Shown: positions 1 through 12,163 of the stretch, piece after piece | Numbering within the stretch: the stretch's first letter is position 1 | Layout: every line of letters starts with the position of its first letter | NCBI GenBank assembly: GCA_963277665.1 | Contig: OY728131.1 | Coordinates: 1,395,586,688 to 1,395,650,687, forward strand | DNA: 64,000 nt | Reading direction: 5' to 3' | Source of the DNA: Viscum album | Taxonomy: Eukaryota; Streptophyta; Magnoliopsida; Santalales; Viscaceae | The notes under the pieces: generated by a model | The model's input: the letters and a program-made list of their open reading frames with translations, nothing else | Database searches by the model: none | Told to the model about the DNA's origin: nothing | Program-made: the position numbers and the translations under genes

Positions 1-1402
1 GAGGCGCGACTTGATCAGATATCCTTTGGACAGGAACCTGAGTGATTTTTGGAAGGTGGGGAGCACGTCATCTTCTCTAGAGGATGTACCATGGTATGAG
101 TGGCACAATAGGGGGAGGGTTTGGAGAGAGTTTCATATGTTCCCTCTGGAAGAACATCCTGGTGTGTTGAAGATGTACCATGACCTCTGACATCCGCACT
201 GGTGGCCAGGGGTGATGAATGCAGTGGAAAAGTTTGTTTCACGATGCCTCACTTGTCAGCAAGTGCAGGTCGATCATCAGGTTCCATCAGGCTTAGCACA
301 ACCACTAGAGGTTCCAGAGTTGAAGTGGGATGGAATCTCCATGGAATCTGTGATAGGGCTTCCATGTACATCCTGAGGATATGATTCCATCTGGGATATC
401 ATTGAACAACTGACCATGTCGGCCCACTCCCTTCCCATCCGAGAGAAGGGATCATTAGAGAGCTTGGGGTGCCTCTAGATGCAAGATATTTGTGTGACTT
501 CATGGGGTGCGATCAAAAATTTTCTTTGACTGTGACCCACATTTTACATCAAGGTTATGGAAGGGATTATAGGAGGCATTCTGGACTCAGCTACATTTGA
601 GAACCACCTTTCATCCACATATGGAAGGTCAGATGGAGTGGACCATTCAGATGCTAGAGGACATGTTATGTGCTTGTGTCCATGATTTTGGCTGTAGTCG
701 GGAGGATCAACTGCCTTCGATGGAGTTCTCATACAATAACTGTTACAACTCCACCATCGGTATGACACCATTTGAGGCCTTGTACGGTCGACCATGTAGT
801 TCTCCTCTATGCTGGATGGACCTAGAGGAGTCAGCACTTATGGGTCCAGAGATGGTATGGGCTACCACTAAGAAGGTGAAGATCAACCAGGAGCGGATGG
901 AGACTTCACATAGTTGAATAAGTCTTATACTGACAAGAGATAGAGACCTTGGGAGTTCCAGGATGGGGACCATGTATTCTTTCATGTCTCCTCTCGATGT
1001 GGACTATGATGATTTGGATATGGCCAAAAACTCTCACCAAGGATTATCAGACAATTTATGATACTTTGGTGCATTGTCAAGGTGGCTTACCACTTAGCAC
1101 TACCACCGCAGTTGAAGAAGGTGTACGACATCTTCCACGTATCCAAATAGAGGAGATACATGCATGACCCATCTCACATCATCGAATATGGAGAGCTAGA
1201 ATTAAATGGTGGGACAACCTTTACAAAAGTTACAGTGGAGATTGTGCATTGACAAGAGCGAGTCCTTCTTGGATGATCGATACCTTGGATGCGCGTTCGC
1301 TGGAAGCTGGGGAATAACTAGGGGAGCACTTGACAGCGGAAGGCTCAAGTTCATTCTATGTACCCCCATTTTTTTCTTAGTCCATGTTGGGTATTTATAT
1401 GA
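1..1402 (+). pseudogene. pol: Element A: broken Ty3/gypsy integrase and chromodomain-like pol tail
   Basis: This is the 3' part of a retrotransposon pol. It would have encoded the integrase that inserts element cDNA into nuclear chromatin. Reading across frames, I see the zinc-binding region (HPGVLKMYHDL near 157-190, HWWPG near 200, CLTCQQV near 250), then the core with WKWDGISMES, FFDCDPHFTSRLW (about 523-565) and FHPHMEGQMEWTIQ (about 609-650), then YNNCYNSTIGMTPFEALYGR. The first catalytic Asp of the D-D-E triad, normally in MDF, reads as Glu here; the other two persist. A GDHVFF-type C-terminal segment and a chromodomain-like end (RVRWKLGNN, YPHFF) follow, with a stop at 1400-1402, ten bases before the polypurine tract. 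Many stops and frameshifts make it a dead copy. The order integrase-chromodomain-LTR supports a chromovirus-type gypsy element. The 5' part lies outside the window. Confidence 0.88.
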
Positions 1403-1412
1403 TGAATGGACC

Positions 1413-1426
1413 AAAGGTGGGGAGAA
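1413..1426 (+). other. Element A polypurine tract
   Basis: A purine run (AAAGGTGGGGAGAA) lies directly before the LTR start TGTAAAGAC. This is where plus-strand DNA synthesis is primed in LTR retrotransposons. Its position between the pol stop and the LTR fixes the element's orientation and the left LTR boundary. Confidence 0.8.
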
Positions 1427-1918
1427 TGTAAAGACATGGATTTTCCATGTTATTTTTTTTAATTATAAGGAATTATTACGAGTTTGAAGAAATTGATGGC
1501 ACATGATTCCAAGTGCTAGTGTTACTGGAAAGAATTTATGAACTTTTTTAAGCTAAATTCCATAAATACGTGATCAATTTTATTTATCTTCTGAACCAGT
1601 GCTTAAATTAAAAATATGAGAGCACTGTTGAATCCATATCGTCAGGATACATTTAAGGGAGGATTCACTTCGACCGAAGTAGGTCTGCAGAAAATGTTAG
1701 ATTTAGAACTTTTTAAAAGAATAATAAAATAACATAATTATTTTATTTATTTATTTCTTTTCCTCCAATGGACAAGTGGTATTGTGGGACCAATGACATG
1801 TCACGTTATTAAATTGTTTGAACATTCAAATTCTAAGTAACAACATTGTTAGAATTAAATAAGTTTTCTATTAAATGAACCCCCATAAATTCCATTTTTG
1901 TTACTTAGTCTCCCCCTA

Positions 1919-1928
1919 TCCTATTTAA
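1919..1928 (+). promoter_or_regulatory. Candidate TATA box of LTR A
   Basis: TCCTATTTAAATGG lies about 490 bases into the LTR and is followed by a purine-rich stretch. It is the best TATA-like motif in the expected U3 part. Its LTR G counterpart is not clear, so this is tentative. Confidence 0.3.
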
Positions 1929-2126
1929 ATGGAGCATAGAGAGGGGTATTGTTACAACATTATCAAGAGACAATGTTCTGATAAGTTCTACAATACCAAC
2001 CCCTTAGTGGACGGGACCATCCGGTTTCGGCAAGTTGTGATGGGCAACATCGAACCCCTAATCGAAGATCGGTGATTGAGCGACATCATTGGAGGTTTGT
2101 TGTGGGGATGATGAACATTGAAACTT

Positions 2127-2160
2127 ACTCAATAATGGGAATTCTCCATCATTATTGAGT
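2127..2160. repeat. 11-bp inverted repeat in LTR A
   Basis: ACTCAATAATG (2127-2137) and CATTATTGAGT (2150-2160) form a perfect 11-bp stem with a 12-base loop. It sits in the LTR after the candidate promoter, so it would be in the transcript. No function can be inferred. Confidence 0.6.
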
Positions 2161-3349
2161 TAGGGATATGATTTTTGTTTAATTTAAAGTGATTATTGAT
2201 TCCTTTAATCCTTCCTCATGTTTTAAAGTTAACGCTGAGTGAGTGGGCCTAACAAACACGGCCCAGAACCTCTGCTACGTTGTTTACCATTGCGTTCTCT
2301 ATGGAAGACCACTAGAGTGGTGGCACTGGATGACCATAATAGAGGCAGCACATCATCGCACACTGAAGCAGGAAGACGCAACATTATGTCGCAGTGGTAG
2401 GCAGAACAGCCGACACTGGCTAGACATGGAGGTAGGGTTGTTTGCCTTCACCCGGCGCCACTAGGCAAGGTGTCATGGTCGAAGCCGTGACGGGTGAAGG
2501 ATGCGTCTAGTACGAGCCGACCATGGAAGGAGGAGGCGGGGCACCCCACCATCACGCGCTGCTAGAGGAGGGAGAGACTCGAAGATACAGAAGTTGGAGA
2601 GCGGTGCGGCCCTTGTGCCGTACCAGCTGGCGGAGCCCGAGTCAGCAAAAACAGCCTCAGCATTACATGGTGGGGCAGCACCCAACCGACTATCTGAAAA
2701 AGGCCATGAACCCACATGTACAGTTGGGATGAATGTTCCGCCTTCTAGAATACCAAACCGGCTGCAGACCGCCTCGCGCCCTTGCGGGCCGGGCAGCACG
2801 AGCCCAGCGGGCCGCCCCCTTCCGGGCCGGGCCGCACTCCTTTGCGGGCTGGTTTAGCCTACGGACCAGCCCAGCCAGGTCGGACCAGGAATGGGTATGG
2901 TCAGTCTTGCTAGGTCTAACAAGACCCAGACCCAACCAGGCCCCACTTCCACTTAATGGCCCAAAACATGATATTCGGTCCTCCATTTGATTAACCTTCT
3001 GTGGCGCTGGGACCCTTAAAGAAAGGCGGTTATTTTGATATACTCCACCTGAGTTTTGGAGACATTTTGATTATGGAAGGATTGGATCAAACCCAAATCC
3101 AACCGGGCCCTAAAAACTAAAATTCTTATTACTCACAAACCAGGTGTCTGATTAACGCACCATCGGCCGAGTTGGAACCCTTACGATATAGCGGTCCTTG
3201 GGGTTACTCTTTTTTGGGACTTATTTGCAGTCCATGTATGATCGGTATCTCATGGGACTGATTCTACAGAGCTTGAGTTCACCGAGTGCGAGGAATCCTA
3301 TGGCTAGCTGTAACATGACGAAAGAACATCAAAACTAAGTGGGTCAACT

Positions 3350-3500
3350 TCTATCGATCCTGTGTGGCACTGCATCTATCGATCCAATGTGGGTTGGTGC
3401 TCAATGATCCATTGTTTTTCAAAACATAGCGATCCTGTGTGGGTCAAATCCTATGTCAGTCAACGGGGGTTATTACCTATCGATCATATGTGGGTTAGCA
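3350..3500 (+). repeat. Short degenerate repeat CTATCGATCC-TGTGTGG in LTR A
   Basis: CTATCGATC-like cores at 3351, 3376, 3426 and 3478 are each followed by TGTGTGGG or ATGTGGG-like sequence. Spacings are 25, 50 and 52, consistent with a unit of about 25 bp that has lost or blurred some copies. Confidence 0.5.
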
Positions 3501-3582
3501 CCAGTTATTTCTAATTATATAAGATGATCTATCTTTCCACTAACCATCTATACTTCTACACTTATGTTATACCTGATCATGA

Positions 3583-3930
3583 GATGAGTCCTTTCCTTCA
3601 TTGTTTTATCTTTGTGGTGTTTCCTATTTGGTACATCTATATTCGTGGTGTTACCTATGTGGTACTTCTATCTTCATGGTGTTATCTTCGTGGTGTTTCT
3701 TGTGTGATACTTATATCTTCATGGTGTTACTTGTGTGGTACTTATATCTTCATGGTGTTACCTATGTGGTACTTCTTCCTTCACAATGCTACCTCTATGG
3801 TGTTTCCTCTATTGTGTTATCTTTGTGGTGTTACCAGTGTGGTACTTCTATCTTCATGGTATTACTTGTGTGGTACTTCTACCTTCTTGGTTTTACCTTT
3901 GTGGTATTATTACCTTATGTATGAGATGAG
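3583..3930 (+). repeat. 31-bp minisatellite inside LTR A
   Basis: About ten units of 31 bp share the core TGGTGTTACCTATGTGGTAC. Unit starts at 3614, 3645, 3676, then 3690, 3721 and 3752 are 31 bases apart, apart from one partial unit at 3676-3690. Because 31 is not a multiple of three, the array leaves all three frames open with hydrophobic repeats; those readings are by-products, not genes. Confidence 0.85.
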
Positions 3931-4710
3931 TATATCTTGATAACATAGGTATATTTATGGGAATATAACTATGTAGATTTGATGTATATCACTTCGTGCT
4001 TTGAGTTTGTGGTCTCACATTGTGCTTTTTTCCTTGTGGAACTTTGGGAGAACAACAGGGGTCTTGGTGTACCTACTGAGTATTTTTATACTCACCGCAG
4101 TATGGGCTACACCCACAACATGTTGTGTCTTGTGCAAATGACGTAATGTTTTGATTGATACTGAATGAGCCATAACTGGACAATACTCGGAAGTGGACCA
4201 TCTGGAATGAAGTGACGTTGGGACTAATGATTGTGAGATGTATATACCATTCAGGTAGGATCCTCGGTGGATGATACAAGAGTTTTTTTTTCAAATTTCA
4301 GTTGTATTTTTACTTTTCAGTTGGGCTTGTATTCCAGCCCTTTTACATTCATCACACTTTTTACATTCATCACACTTTTTACTATAGAAGTTTAATTCAT
4401 GATTTTAACATGATGCATTCTAGTATGTTTGTTTGTATAGGTTAAAAGGCTATGCCTTTCTGTTATAGGTATATGCCTTTCCTGTGCTAGTCGCATGTCC
4501 CTAGCTTATGGAAGGTGGGTTTGGGGTAGTCACGACATGGGCCCCGATGGATGGGTCATTACATGGAAGGTATAATAATTTTAGCAGTCTTGGAAAAAAA
4601 ACTATAAACCCGATACCAATAATACACTTGGAAACATTAAATACATATATGATACATAAAAATAAAATAATTTTCTTCCTTTAATGCTTATTCAAATATT
4701 TTTTTATAAC

Positions 4711-4737
4711 CTGGGGAAATGAAACATAATAAGGGTG
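4711..4737 (-). other. Splice-acceptor-like motif in LTR E
   Basis: On the minus strand the sequence reads CACCCTTATTATGTTTC and then ATTTCCCCAGG, a pyrimidine-rich stretch ending in AG|G. The same block occurs at the same relative place in B, C and D. Confidence 0.45.
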
Positions 4738-5349
4738 ATAAAAAATGATTAGTAAGGGTATGTAATGTGTAAGAATGGCGAATCAATGAATATAAATTAA
4801 CATGGAAATGTAAGAATCTGATAATATATCCCATTTAAATAACCAGATAATGAAATATCAATATTTCAATGAAAGAGACTAAAACTCAGTCCATCTTAAA
4901 TCAACAAACTGAGAGTGAAATCTATCCATTGAAATCTCAATACAAAATCCCATGGATGAATAATAACTGAATCAAACTATAATAAATTCTTAATTATTGA
5001 TCTCCATGTTTCCTTGGAACATGGAAACAACACCGTCAAGACCTTTCACAAAACAATTTAGCTATTGGGTAAAAACCCGTATATTTTGGCCAACTATTTA
5101 ATCTTATGAGACTAAAGATGCATCGAGTGGATAACTATTACCAAGGCCACCCCATGTAATACCTCCCTAAATAATTTAAAATATCTAATAATTAATTTAA
5201 ATAATAAACAATATTCCTTATCAAATATCTTTATTGATTGAAGGATACATATTTATCAATTATTCCGCTATTAATCAAATAACTTTTGAAGTAGACACCG
5301 TATGGAAAATGATACACTATTTAGGTAGTAATAATATACATCATATAAA

Positions 5350-5367
5350 AATATATATATATATATT
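5350..5367. repeat. (AT)n microsatellite
   Basis: An uninterrupted AT run lies within old LTR E. Confidence 0.9.
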
Positions 5368-8151
5368 CAGGTAAATTTATAAGGGAAAATTATTACCTGA
5401 ACTTGATTGTTCCAAGATAAATTTTACAATCACAAAATAAAGTGAGATTGGAAAGATAATCATTGAAAACATTCATGAGGAATATAATTTATAATAATTC
5501 CAAAGTCTCCCATACAAATTTTAAACATTTAATCAAAAATAAATGTGAAGGAATATAATAAAACATAATGTATAATGAGATTTAAGATAATCATGATATA
5601 TCATTTCAAATGTAAGCATGAACAACATATAAAAGCGAATTGGTGGATAACAACAAATAATTCTTAGTGGAATGTAAATTGAGATGAAATCCCTTACCTT
5701 GACCTTCCTTCTTGGTTTTGTGTTATTTATCCTCCTATATAGTTATTTAACATATGTTAATAACATATAACAAACCCGTAATCATCTTTATAATATCATA
5801 TATCATCTTATTATAATATTTTTTTACTCTTCTGCTAAATGCATACATTATTTTATCTATTTGGGGTGTTAATCGCCTAGTTTTATCATGTATGTTTTGA
5901 ATTTTTATTTGTAATTACTATTAATTAGATCATTCTTTAATCATCTTTAAAATTTAAAACACTACATAAAAAACATATATATAAATTATATATTTATTTA
6001 TAGCATTCTATTATATTTGGAGATTAAAAATGAAGTGCAATGTTCATTGATACGATAGGCCGTACATACACATGAACACTAAATTCATTTAATTTTTTAA
6101 TTAAAATATTGAATAATAAATTATACATATTTATATTATAATTCTAGAATAATATCATTGTTATATATGTTATATAGGTTTATTAAAACCATCATTTATA
6201 TGTTCCATGTATGGAATGAATGAGTCATATCGCCTTGAAGGGCATGTAGTCCACATTTCCACAAATGAAATTATCGTATTTACACAAGATGAAATGAATA
6301 AAGGAATATAATAAATAAAAAATAATGAAGAATAATGAAATTATAAATTTTATATATAACATATATAATTAGAGGGTCCATCCTAATTTCGACAATGAAT
6401 GGTGGTAAGGAAAAAAATGAGCAATCATAGTTTCGGGAGGCAGTAGTTTACTGTACACAGAAGCAATATGTTTCTTACCCATTAGAAGGATGTTTGCATC
6501 ATTTTTGGTCAAATACATTAAATAAAAACATCCTAGTATGTTAAGGATACTGTTTTTGTTATATAATAATTTAATAAAAATATTTTATGGTGTGGATAAT
6601 GGAAATTAACCTAGAGATCTTGAGGGATAATGCTACCTCTTAACCGGGTAACTTATTTTGATTTGTACCAAAAGGATTAATTCGATTTCTCTATAACAAA
6701 GTAAAGGATTATAGAACAAATTTTGGTATTTTTATGAGTATTTTAATTATATTACATGATCCTAAGTGTATTTAGAGGTGTGATGAAGTGGGAGAGTTGG
6801 TGACCTCTTATAGAGAAGGAAAAGAGAACAATTAGTATTTTTGAAAAGAAGTTAGGTGTACCCTTGTTTTTACCTAAAAAATACTTAAGAATAGAAAAAA
6901 AAATCTCCATATTGGAATTTTAGTGGCCTAATTATATAAATTAAATGTATTTTGGATAATTTTCTTTGTCATTTGGGCCATTAAATTGATGATTTAGTCC
7001 TTTAATGAGCTTAATTTTACCTTAGTACTTGTAATTAATATTAATTACTATGACTAATATTTTTGGTCAAAATCAAGGTTGGTATGAATAGAAATTAAAA
7101 ATTATGATTATTATCAATATGGGAACTATTTTTCAATATTCCAATAATATAATAGGCATAAATTAATTTAAAATTCATCCTATAGGTGGGATGACAATGT
7201 AGGTTTTTAAAGTTAAAATGTCCAAACATTTGCTATGTTTTTTAGCCAATTTCAAAGTAAAATTTTTCCCAAGAGCCTAAATTTAATTAATTGTTAAAGA
7301 TTTTATCTAATTAAAATTTAAAACAATATGAAATTTAATTTATCCTTAGAAATAAAATATATGAAAGAGTAGTTCTGAACAAAATTTTTGTATTTTTAAC
7401 AATTCATTGAAAAATGAAAACATTAAAAAATAAAACAAAATTTCCCTGAACTAATTTTTATGTCTGTCATTAAAATATTAAGTTTATTTTGACATGTTAA
7501 TTATATAAAAGTGTAAAAAATCAGATTTAGATTTGGTTCTCCACTAAAAGGTGATAAAAATTCTGTAATAAAAAAATCCTCTATTATATGCATAAAATTG
7601 GGCTTGTTTTTATATTAAGCCTATAAAATATATTTTCTGAATATAAAAAATATATGATTCAATATATAAAATATATAACATTAAAATAAATCACTAATTT
7701 TATTTAATTTAATTTATTAGCCTCTAATAGATTTGGGATCAATAAAAAGTACTATTTTCCATTACATTCAATATGTTTTCAGATTCATTAAAAATTATTT
7801 TCAACTAACGAATTCATTTTATAATTTTGTAAACCATATATTTCAATTAGATAGTTATTAATATTCATAATAGATAATTTATATGTTATTATATTATGTA
7901 ATATTAATATAATAATGTAACACCCCGACCCTAGAAGCCCAGAGTTGGTGCATTATTTTAATATAATAGAATGATTACAAGGAATCATGTCTTGAAAGAT
8001 CGATCAGTTCAGATGTATTGGAATATATATTACATACATGAATGCCAGATTACAAATTATAAAATGAAAAAAAACATAAATTATCCTTTGAGAACATCAA
8101 CAATCTCCATGTTTAGCCCGACTTATCAATCATAATAAACTTCTTGTAATC

Positions 8152-8180
8152 CTAAGAAAATAAACAAGAGAAACGGGTGA
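8152..8180 (-). other. Splice-acceptor-like motif, B 3' LTR
   Basis: The minus strand reads CACCCGTTTCTCTTG and then TTTATTTTCTTAGG. It is equivalent to 14758-14787 in the 5' LTR and 58027-58057 in element C. Confidence 0.45.
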
Positions 8181-9499
8181 GTTCATATGCTCATTAAGGA
8201 TTACAATAGAGCAGAAACATTCATAAATAAGCATAAAAATTTAAATCAATGTATAAGACTAAAAAAATCCATTAAATTTTAAACATCATCATAATATGAA
8301 AAATATCAATCAAATAATGCCTTTTACTTATTCACATAGATATTCTACTAGTCGAATAGTCACATTTAATATCAATAGGAAATTTCATAATGATTGAATG
8401 CATAATCCAAGACGCCATAACCACTTAGATAAGGCCTTGTGGAAAGACTACAAGTAGTATTTTTTCATGGCCTTGTGCCAAGACACTAGTTTGTCTCCTG
8501 AGATCTACTGATGCATGGAGGAGCTATAGCGGGCTCCACCAATCACTTACTAAGTTCAATGAATTCCTCATATGAAAATGTTGAAACATCACATAAAAAT
8601 TTGTATTAAAACTATCATATGAAATGTTAATACATTAACTATGAACCCTCAATGGCATAAAAATATCACATCCACAGTCAAACATTGAATAACTCATTCA
8701 ATACAATATCAATGATTTTATTATAATAAATCAACCACAATCAAGAATAATATGTAGTAATGGATGTTGTCATAGATGAAAATGATCAGTAAGAATTTTT
8801 TAGAGAGCTATTCCTTTTTTATGAAATCATTTAAATGTCACACAATTTAGAGAGGAAGACATTTAAAAGACATTTTTGAATCAAAGTGTCAAATACCACT
8901 TTGAAACTTTTGAAAGGAATTAACATTTTAAAACATTCATGTCCATATAAATAAATCCATAAAAACATTTTGAAAACATGGGAATTAATGACAATGATTT
9001 AGATTAATAAATATTTAATCCATTTAAGAAAATTTATTAGTTAAATAGTACCTTAAAAATAATACTTTTGAAATATCTTTTATGAAACATGGACATGGAT
9101 AATAATTATGTCCCAGGAAAAACATACAAACAAACAATCTTGGATAATAATGAGATCGAGTAATTAAACCTTACCTTGTACTTTCCCATGATCGAGGGTA
9201 CATTAACCTCCTATTTAATATTTAAATAATTTTTATTAAATTATTAAATAACCACATACATAAATATGATATCATATATGATCTTATAATATTTCATTGT
9301 CAATAATATTTTAGTTGTATCATCATTTCCGGTGTTAAGTGATATGTTTTCATTTATATGCTCGATTAACTAAGCCATGTTTGATATGGATGATATTTAT
9401 GTTATTCTTATAAAGAATTATATTAAGTTCTTAAACATTATTTTTAATCCTAAAATGAAAATTATTTTTGAATGACTACGATGGGGAATGAATCTCATT

Positions 9500-9735
9500 G
9501 CGTTCGTGGAGACGGTAATCCGTACGTACGCACATGTGACAATATCATTATATTGATAGTGAAATAGTATTTAATTGGATGTTATATCATATATACCTAA
9601 TCATTAACATGCTATATTTATTATTACATCAGTTATAATCATTACTATACCCATCCAAATAACAATGTATTGAATAACAACTACACCACAACGTGGAAAC
9701 ATTAAGTCGTATGTACACACGTATGGGACATTGTC
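9500..9735 (-). repeat. Paired GC-rich motifs 187 bp apart (B 3' LTR)
   Basis: CGTGGAGACGGTAATCCGTA followed by CGTACGCAC starts at 9505; a decayed second copy (CGTGGAAACATTAAGTCGTA) starts at 9692. The pair lies downstream of the TATA box, so it is in the transcribed part. The same pair with the same 187-base spacing occurs at 16112/16299 and 59432/59619. Confidence 0.8.
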
Positions 9736-10063
9736 ATTCATATGATGGATAAAAAAATTAATATGGATGAAATTTTTTTATAATAATATAAAATTATTTA
9801 AAATATAGTGGAATTATTATTTTAGAATGGAATAAATAAATAAAGAGGAAGTGTTAGAAGAAATGACTTGAAAGAGGTGATGAAATATTTACCTCTTCTT
9901 GGGGTTTGTCCTTTTTATTTGACCAAAAGGGCTCCTCCGGTTGGCTTTATGAACAAAGGAAGGCCCCTAGGGTTAAGGGAGGGTAGCTGGGAGGATACTG
10001 GTGTAGGTTTTGGTCTAGAAAAATGGATTTGGAGGTGTGATGTTGAGACAATGGTAAGTTCTC

Positions 10064-10070
10064 TTTTATA
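10064..10070 (-). promoter_or_regulatory. TATA box of the B 3' LTR
   Basis: The minus strand reads CCTCTTATAAAAGAG about 2.08 kb into the LTR. In the 5' LTR the same site has decayed to CTAAAAGG (near 16670), in C it is AATAAAA, and in the D 3' LTR it is TTATAAAAGG. Confidence 0.65.
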
Positions 10071-12148
10071 AGAGGGGTGGGGTGACTTGAGGAAAAGATT
10101 AAAGTATTAATTTATTATACAATCATATTCGGTTTATAATTATTCCAAAAGAATTTATTTCAGGAATTAGGTGGTTACGAGTCGAACTCCTCTCAACCAA
10201 TAGGTTTTAGACAAGTTTAGGTTTCCATTTTAATCTTATCTATTAGATTTAACTCCTATTTAAATAGTTTAACTTTTACCGTGTCTTCTATTATTCTTAC
10301 ACTATATGGTTAATAAACATACTCTAAACATCAAATAGAATCTCAAGTGGTTAATTAATGACATGTATAATATTATTTATGCCCTTTTTACGAAACTTAG
10401 TGTTTTCGGAATATAATATCATTCAATAATATAGTATTTGTTTTAAAAATTAATTTATGTCAATTTTGAAACTATATATTAATTTTTTTTTGTGAAATTC
10501 ATAACAACCTTATAACTTAGAAAAATTTTATCAAATCACCCATAACATTTCATATAAACTTTGAAAATTCGTTTATCGCATCTAAACTTTTAAATTTTAT
10601 TTATTTTAATATTTATAATATAAACTATTATAATATTTCATTAAGAAGGTAATTATTACATCATCATTGTGTAATAAATAAATTTAATTATTTAAAGTAT
10701 AAAAATTATAAATAAAAAACCATTATGTATGAAATCATTTTAGATTTATAATTAATTTTTATAGTCGAATTTATCTTATGTTTACCCCTATATTATAAAT
10801 GGTTTAGTTATTAAATATTGAATTTAACACTTATAAATTTTCTTTAAATATAATAGTAATAAATTTACTAATATATTAAAAATGGACCTAAAGGATCATA
10901 TTTTATTTCTAAGGATTTTTTGGGTCGAATAAAACTTATCCAATAGAATTAAGACATGTGTTAGGGTAATTATAATATCATTTTTACCCATAATTACCCT
11001 ATTTACTTTTAATCATGGTAAATAAAAATCAAAATTTACTATTAACAAATATTATTTTCATCTTATTGAACCACATTTTACTTACTAATGTTAACCATGT
11101 ATATTTTATTTTTAAAATTATACTCTAATAAGTGGTAAAATGATGTTTTATGCAAATTTTCAAATTCTCCTAGAAGGTGGGTAAAAGACGGTAAAAAGTT
11201 CAATAAAATTTCATATATGTAAATAATTTATAAAATGACTCCAATGAATAAAATTTAAAATATATAGGTATTATCTATCTATGTTTACATAATATAATTT
11301 GAAATAAAATAACTAATTACTTATAATTTGTTTTTTGTTTTAACCAATAACGCAGTTTTTCAATATTCATAAAAAATGAATGTTTTCAAAAATATACCAA
11401 AAATTTACCTGATGAAAATTTTGATATTCCAAAATAAAAAATGATTTATATTTTACAAAATTGAAAGTATATAAGTTTCATTAATTAATTTAAAATTAAT
11501 TCCCATTGTCAAAACAAAAGAGCAGGTTTTTTTTAAAAGTAAATACTATCAAAATATTTACATGAGTTTATGTAAAATATAAATGTGAAATTACTTATGA
11601 TGAACTGAATTGTATTAAATGATAAAAATATAATTTTATTACACTTTCAAACCTATCAAATTAAAAATTTAGCAGTATAAATTATTTTCGAATAATTTTT
11701 TTTAAAAAAAATTAAATTTAGTATTTTCACTATTCATCAAAATATAAATGTTATCAGAAAAGTACCAAAAATTTTTCCAAACAATTTTTTTTTCTCCTAA
11801 TTCTAAAAAAAATTAATTTCATTATATTTAATATATAAAACTGTCAAATATTTTTTTCTGAAAAGGATTATCCATTAAATAGGCGATAAAATTTCATTTT
11901 TTGAAAAATACTTCATTATTTGGAAAAATTGTATTTTCCCTTATATTATGTCTAAGAAACACAAAATATGACTATTTAAATTATATAGGATGTATATATA
12001 ATTTAAAATGAAGTTAATATTATTCATAACTACTTTTTGAATGGTTAGTTTTGTAAATTGTGGTGCCCTCGAACTCGTTGTTGCACGTAGCGCAAGTTAT
12101 TTATTTATTTTCAAGAGATAACATACTATTGAATCTAGGGTTGTTACA

Positions 12149-12163
12149 TCCTTCCCTCCTTCA
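12149..12163 (-). other. Element B polypurine tract
   Basis: The minus strand has GAAGGAGGGAAGGA immediately before the LTR start TGTAACAACCC. It shows that B lies on the minus strand. Confidence 0.8.

Larger units (their letters stand above)
1427..4563 (+). mobile_element. Element A 3' LTR (about 3.1 kb, gypsy)
   Basis: The LTR starts TGTAAAGACATGG just after the polypurine tract and ends GGGTCATTACA, giving the usual TG...CA ends. Its start, the segment around 2230-2290, the GC-rich zone at 2470-2900 and the segment at 3040-3115 all have clear counterparts in the same order in LTR G at the right end of the window. A and G are therefore one family. A has far fewer CG dinucleotides and many more TG/CA pairs than G, as expected after long methylation-driven decay. 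Short reading frames in the GC-rich part are not genes. The right end abuts old LTR E, about 60-70 bases into that LTR's expected start. Confidence 0.8.
4564..7915 (-). mobile_element. Old long-LTR copy E, part 1 (interrupted by element B)
   Basis: This is a strongly decayed relative of the B and C LTRs, in the same orientation. Matching blocks in order are: CCGATACC...CTTGGAAA...TACATA near 4610-4650; the splice-acceptor-like motif at 4711-4737; the CCTTACCTTGACCTT block at 5691 (CCTTACCTTGTACTT at 9167 in B); a shared block around 5760-5870 including GGTGTTAA; and a decayed CCGTACATACACATG motif near 6060. The offsets place its start near 4500, so element A lies at its first bases. It stops where element B begins and resumes at 18756. 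It contains no coding sequence. Confidence 0.72.
7916..12148 (-). mobile_element. Element B 3' LTR
   Basis: On the plus strand it runs from TGTAACACCCCGACCC to TAGGGTTGTTACA; in element orientation it begins TGTAACAACCC and ends GGGTGTTACA. The polypurine tract adjoins its high-coordinate end, which marks it as the 3' LTR. The 5' LTR aligns along its whole length. Over the first 127 aligned bases I count about 29 differences between the two, so the insertion is old. It holds a TATA box, the paired GC-rich motifs, a short repeat of GGCCTTGTGCCAAGAC type near 8431 and 8468, and the splice-acceptor-like motif. Confidence 0.9.

Noticed and set aside
2473..2990. Several overlapping frames on both strands
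   Set aside because: They are in the GC-rich zone of LTR A and have no domain or codon signature.
3524..3940. Frames of 64-138 codons with repeated Trp, Tyr, Val and Leu
   Set aside because: They arise from a 31-bp minisatellite, which opens all three frames; no conserved protein is implied.
9868..10071. 67-codon frame beginning MKEVMKYLPLLG
   Set aside because: It lies antisense in the B LTR just at its promoter; the counterparts in the other LTR copies are broken.
10165..10200. tRNA-like B box (GTCGAACTCC) in the LTRs, also near 16785
   Set aside because: No A box lies at a usable distance and it sits in the same place in both LTR copies, so it is LTR sequence.
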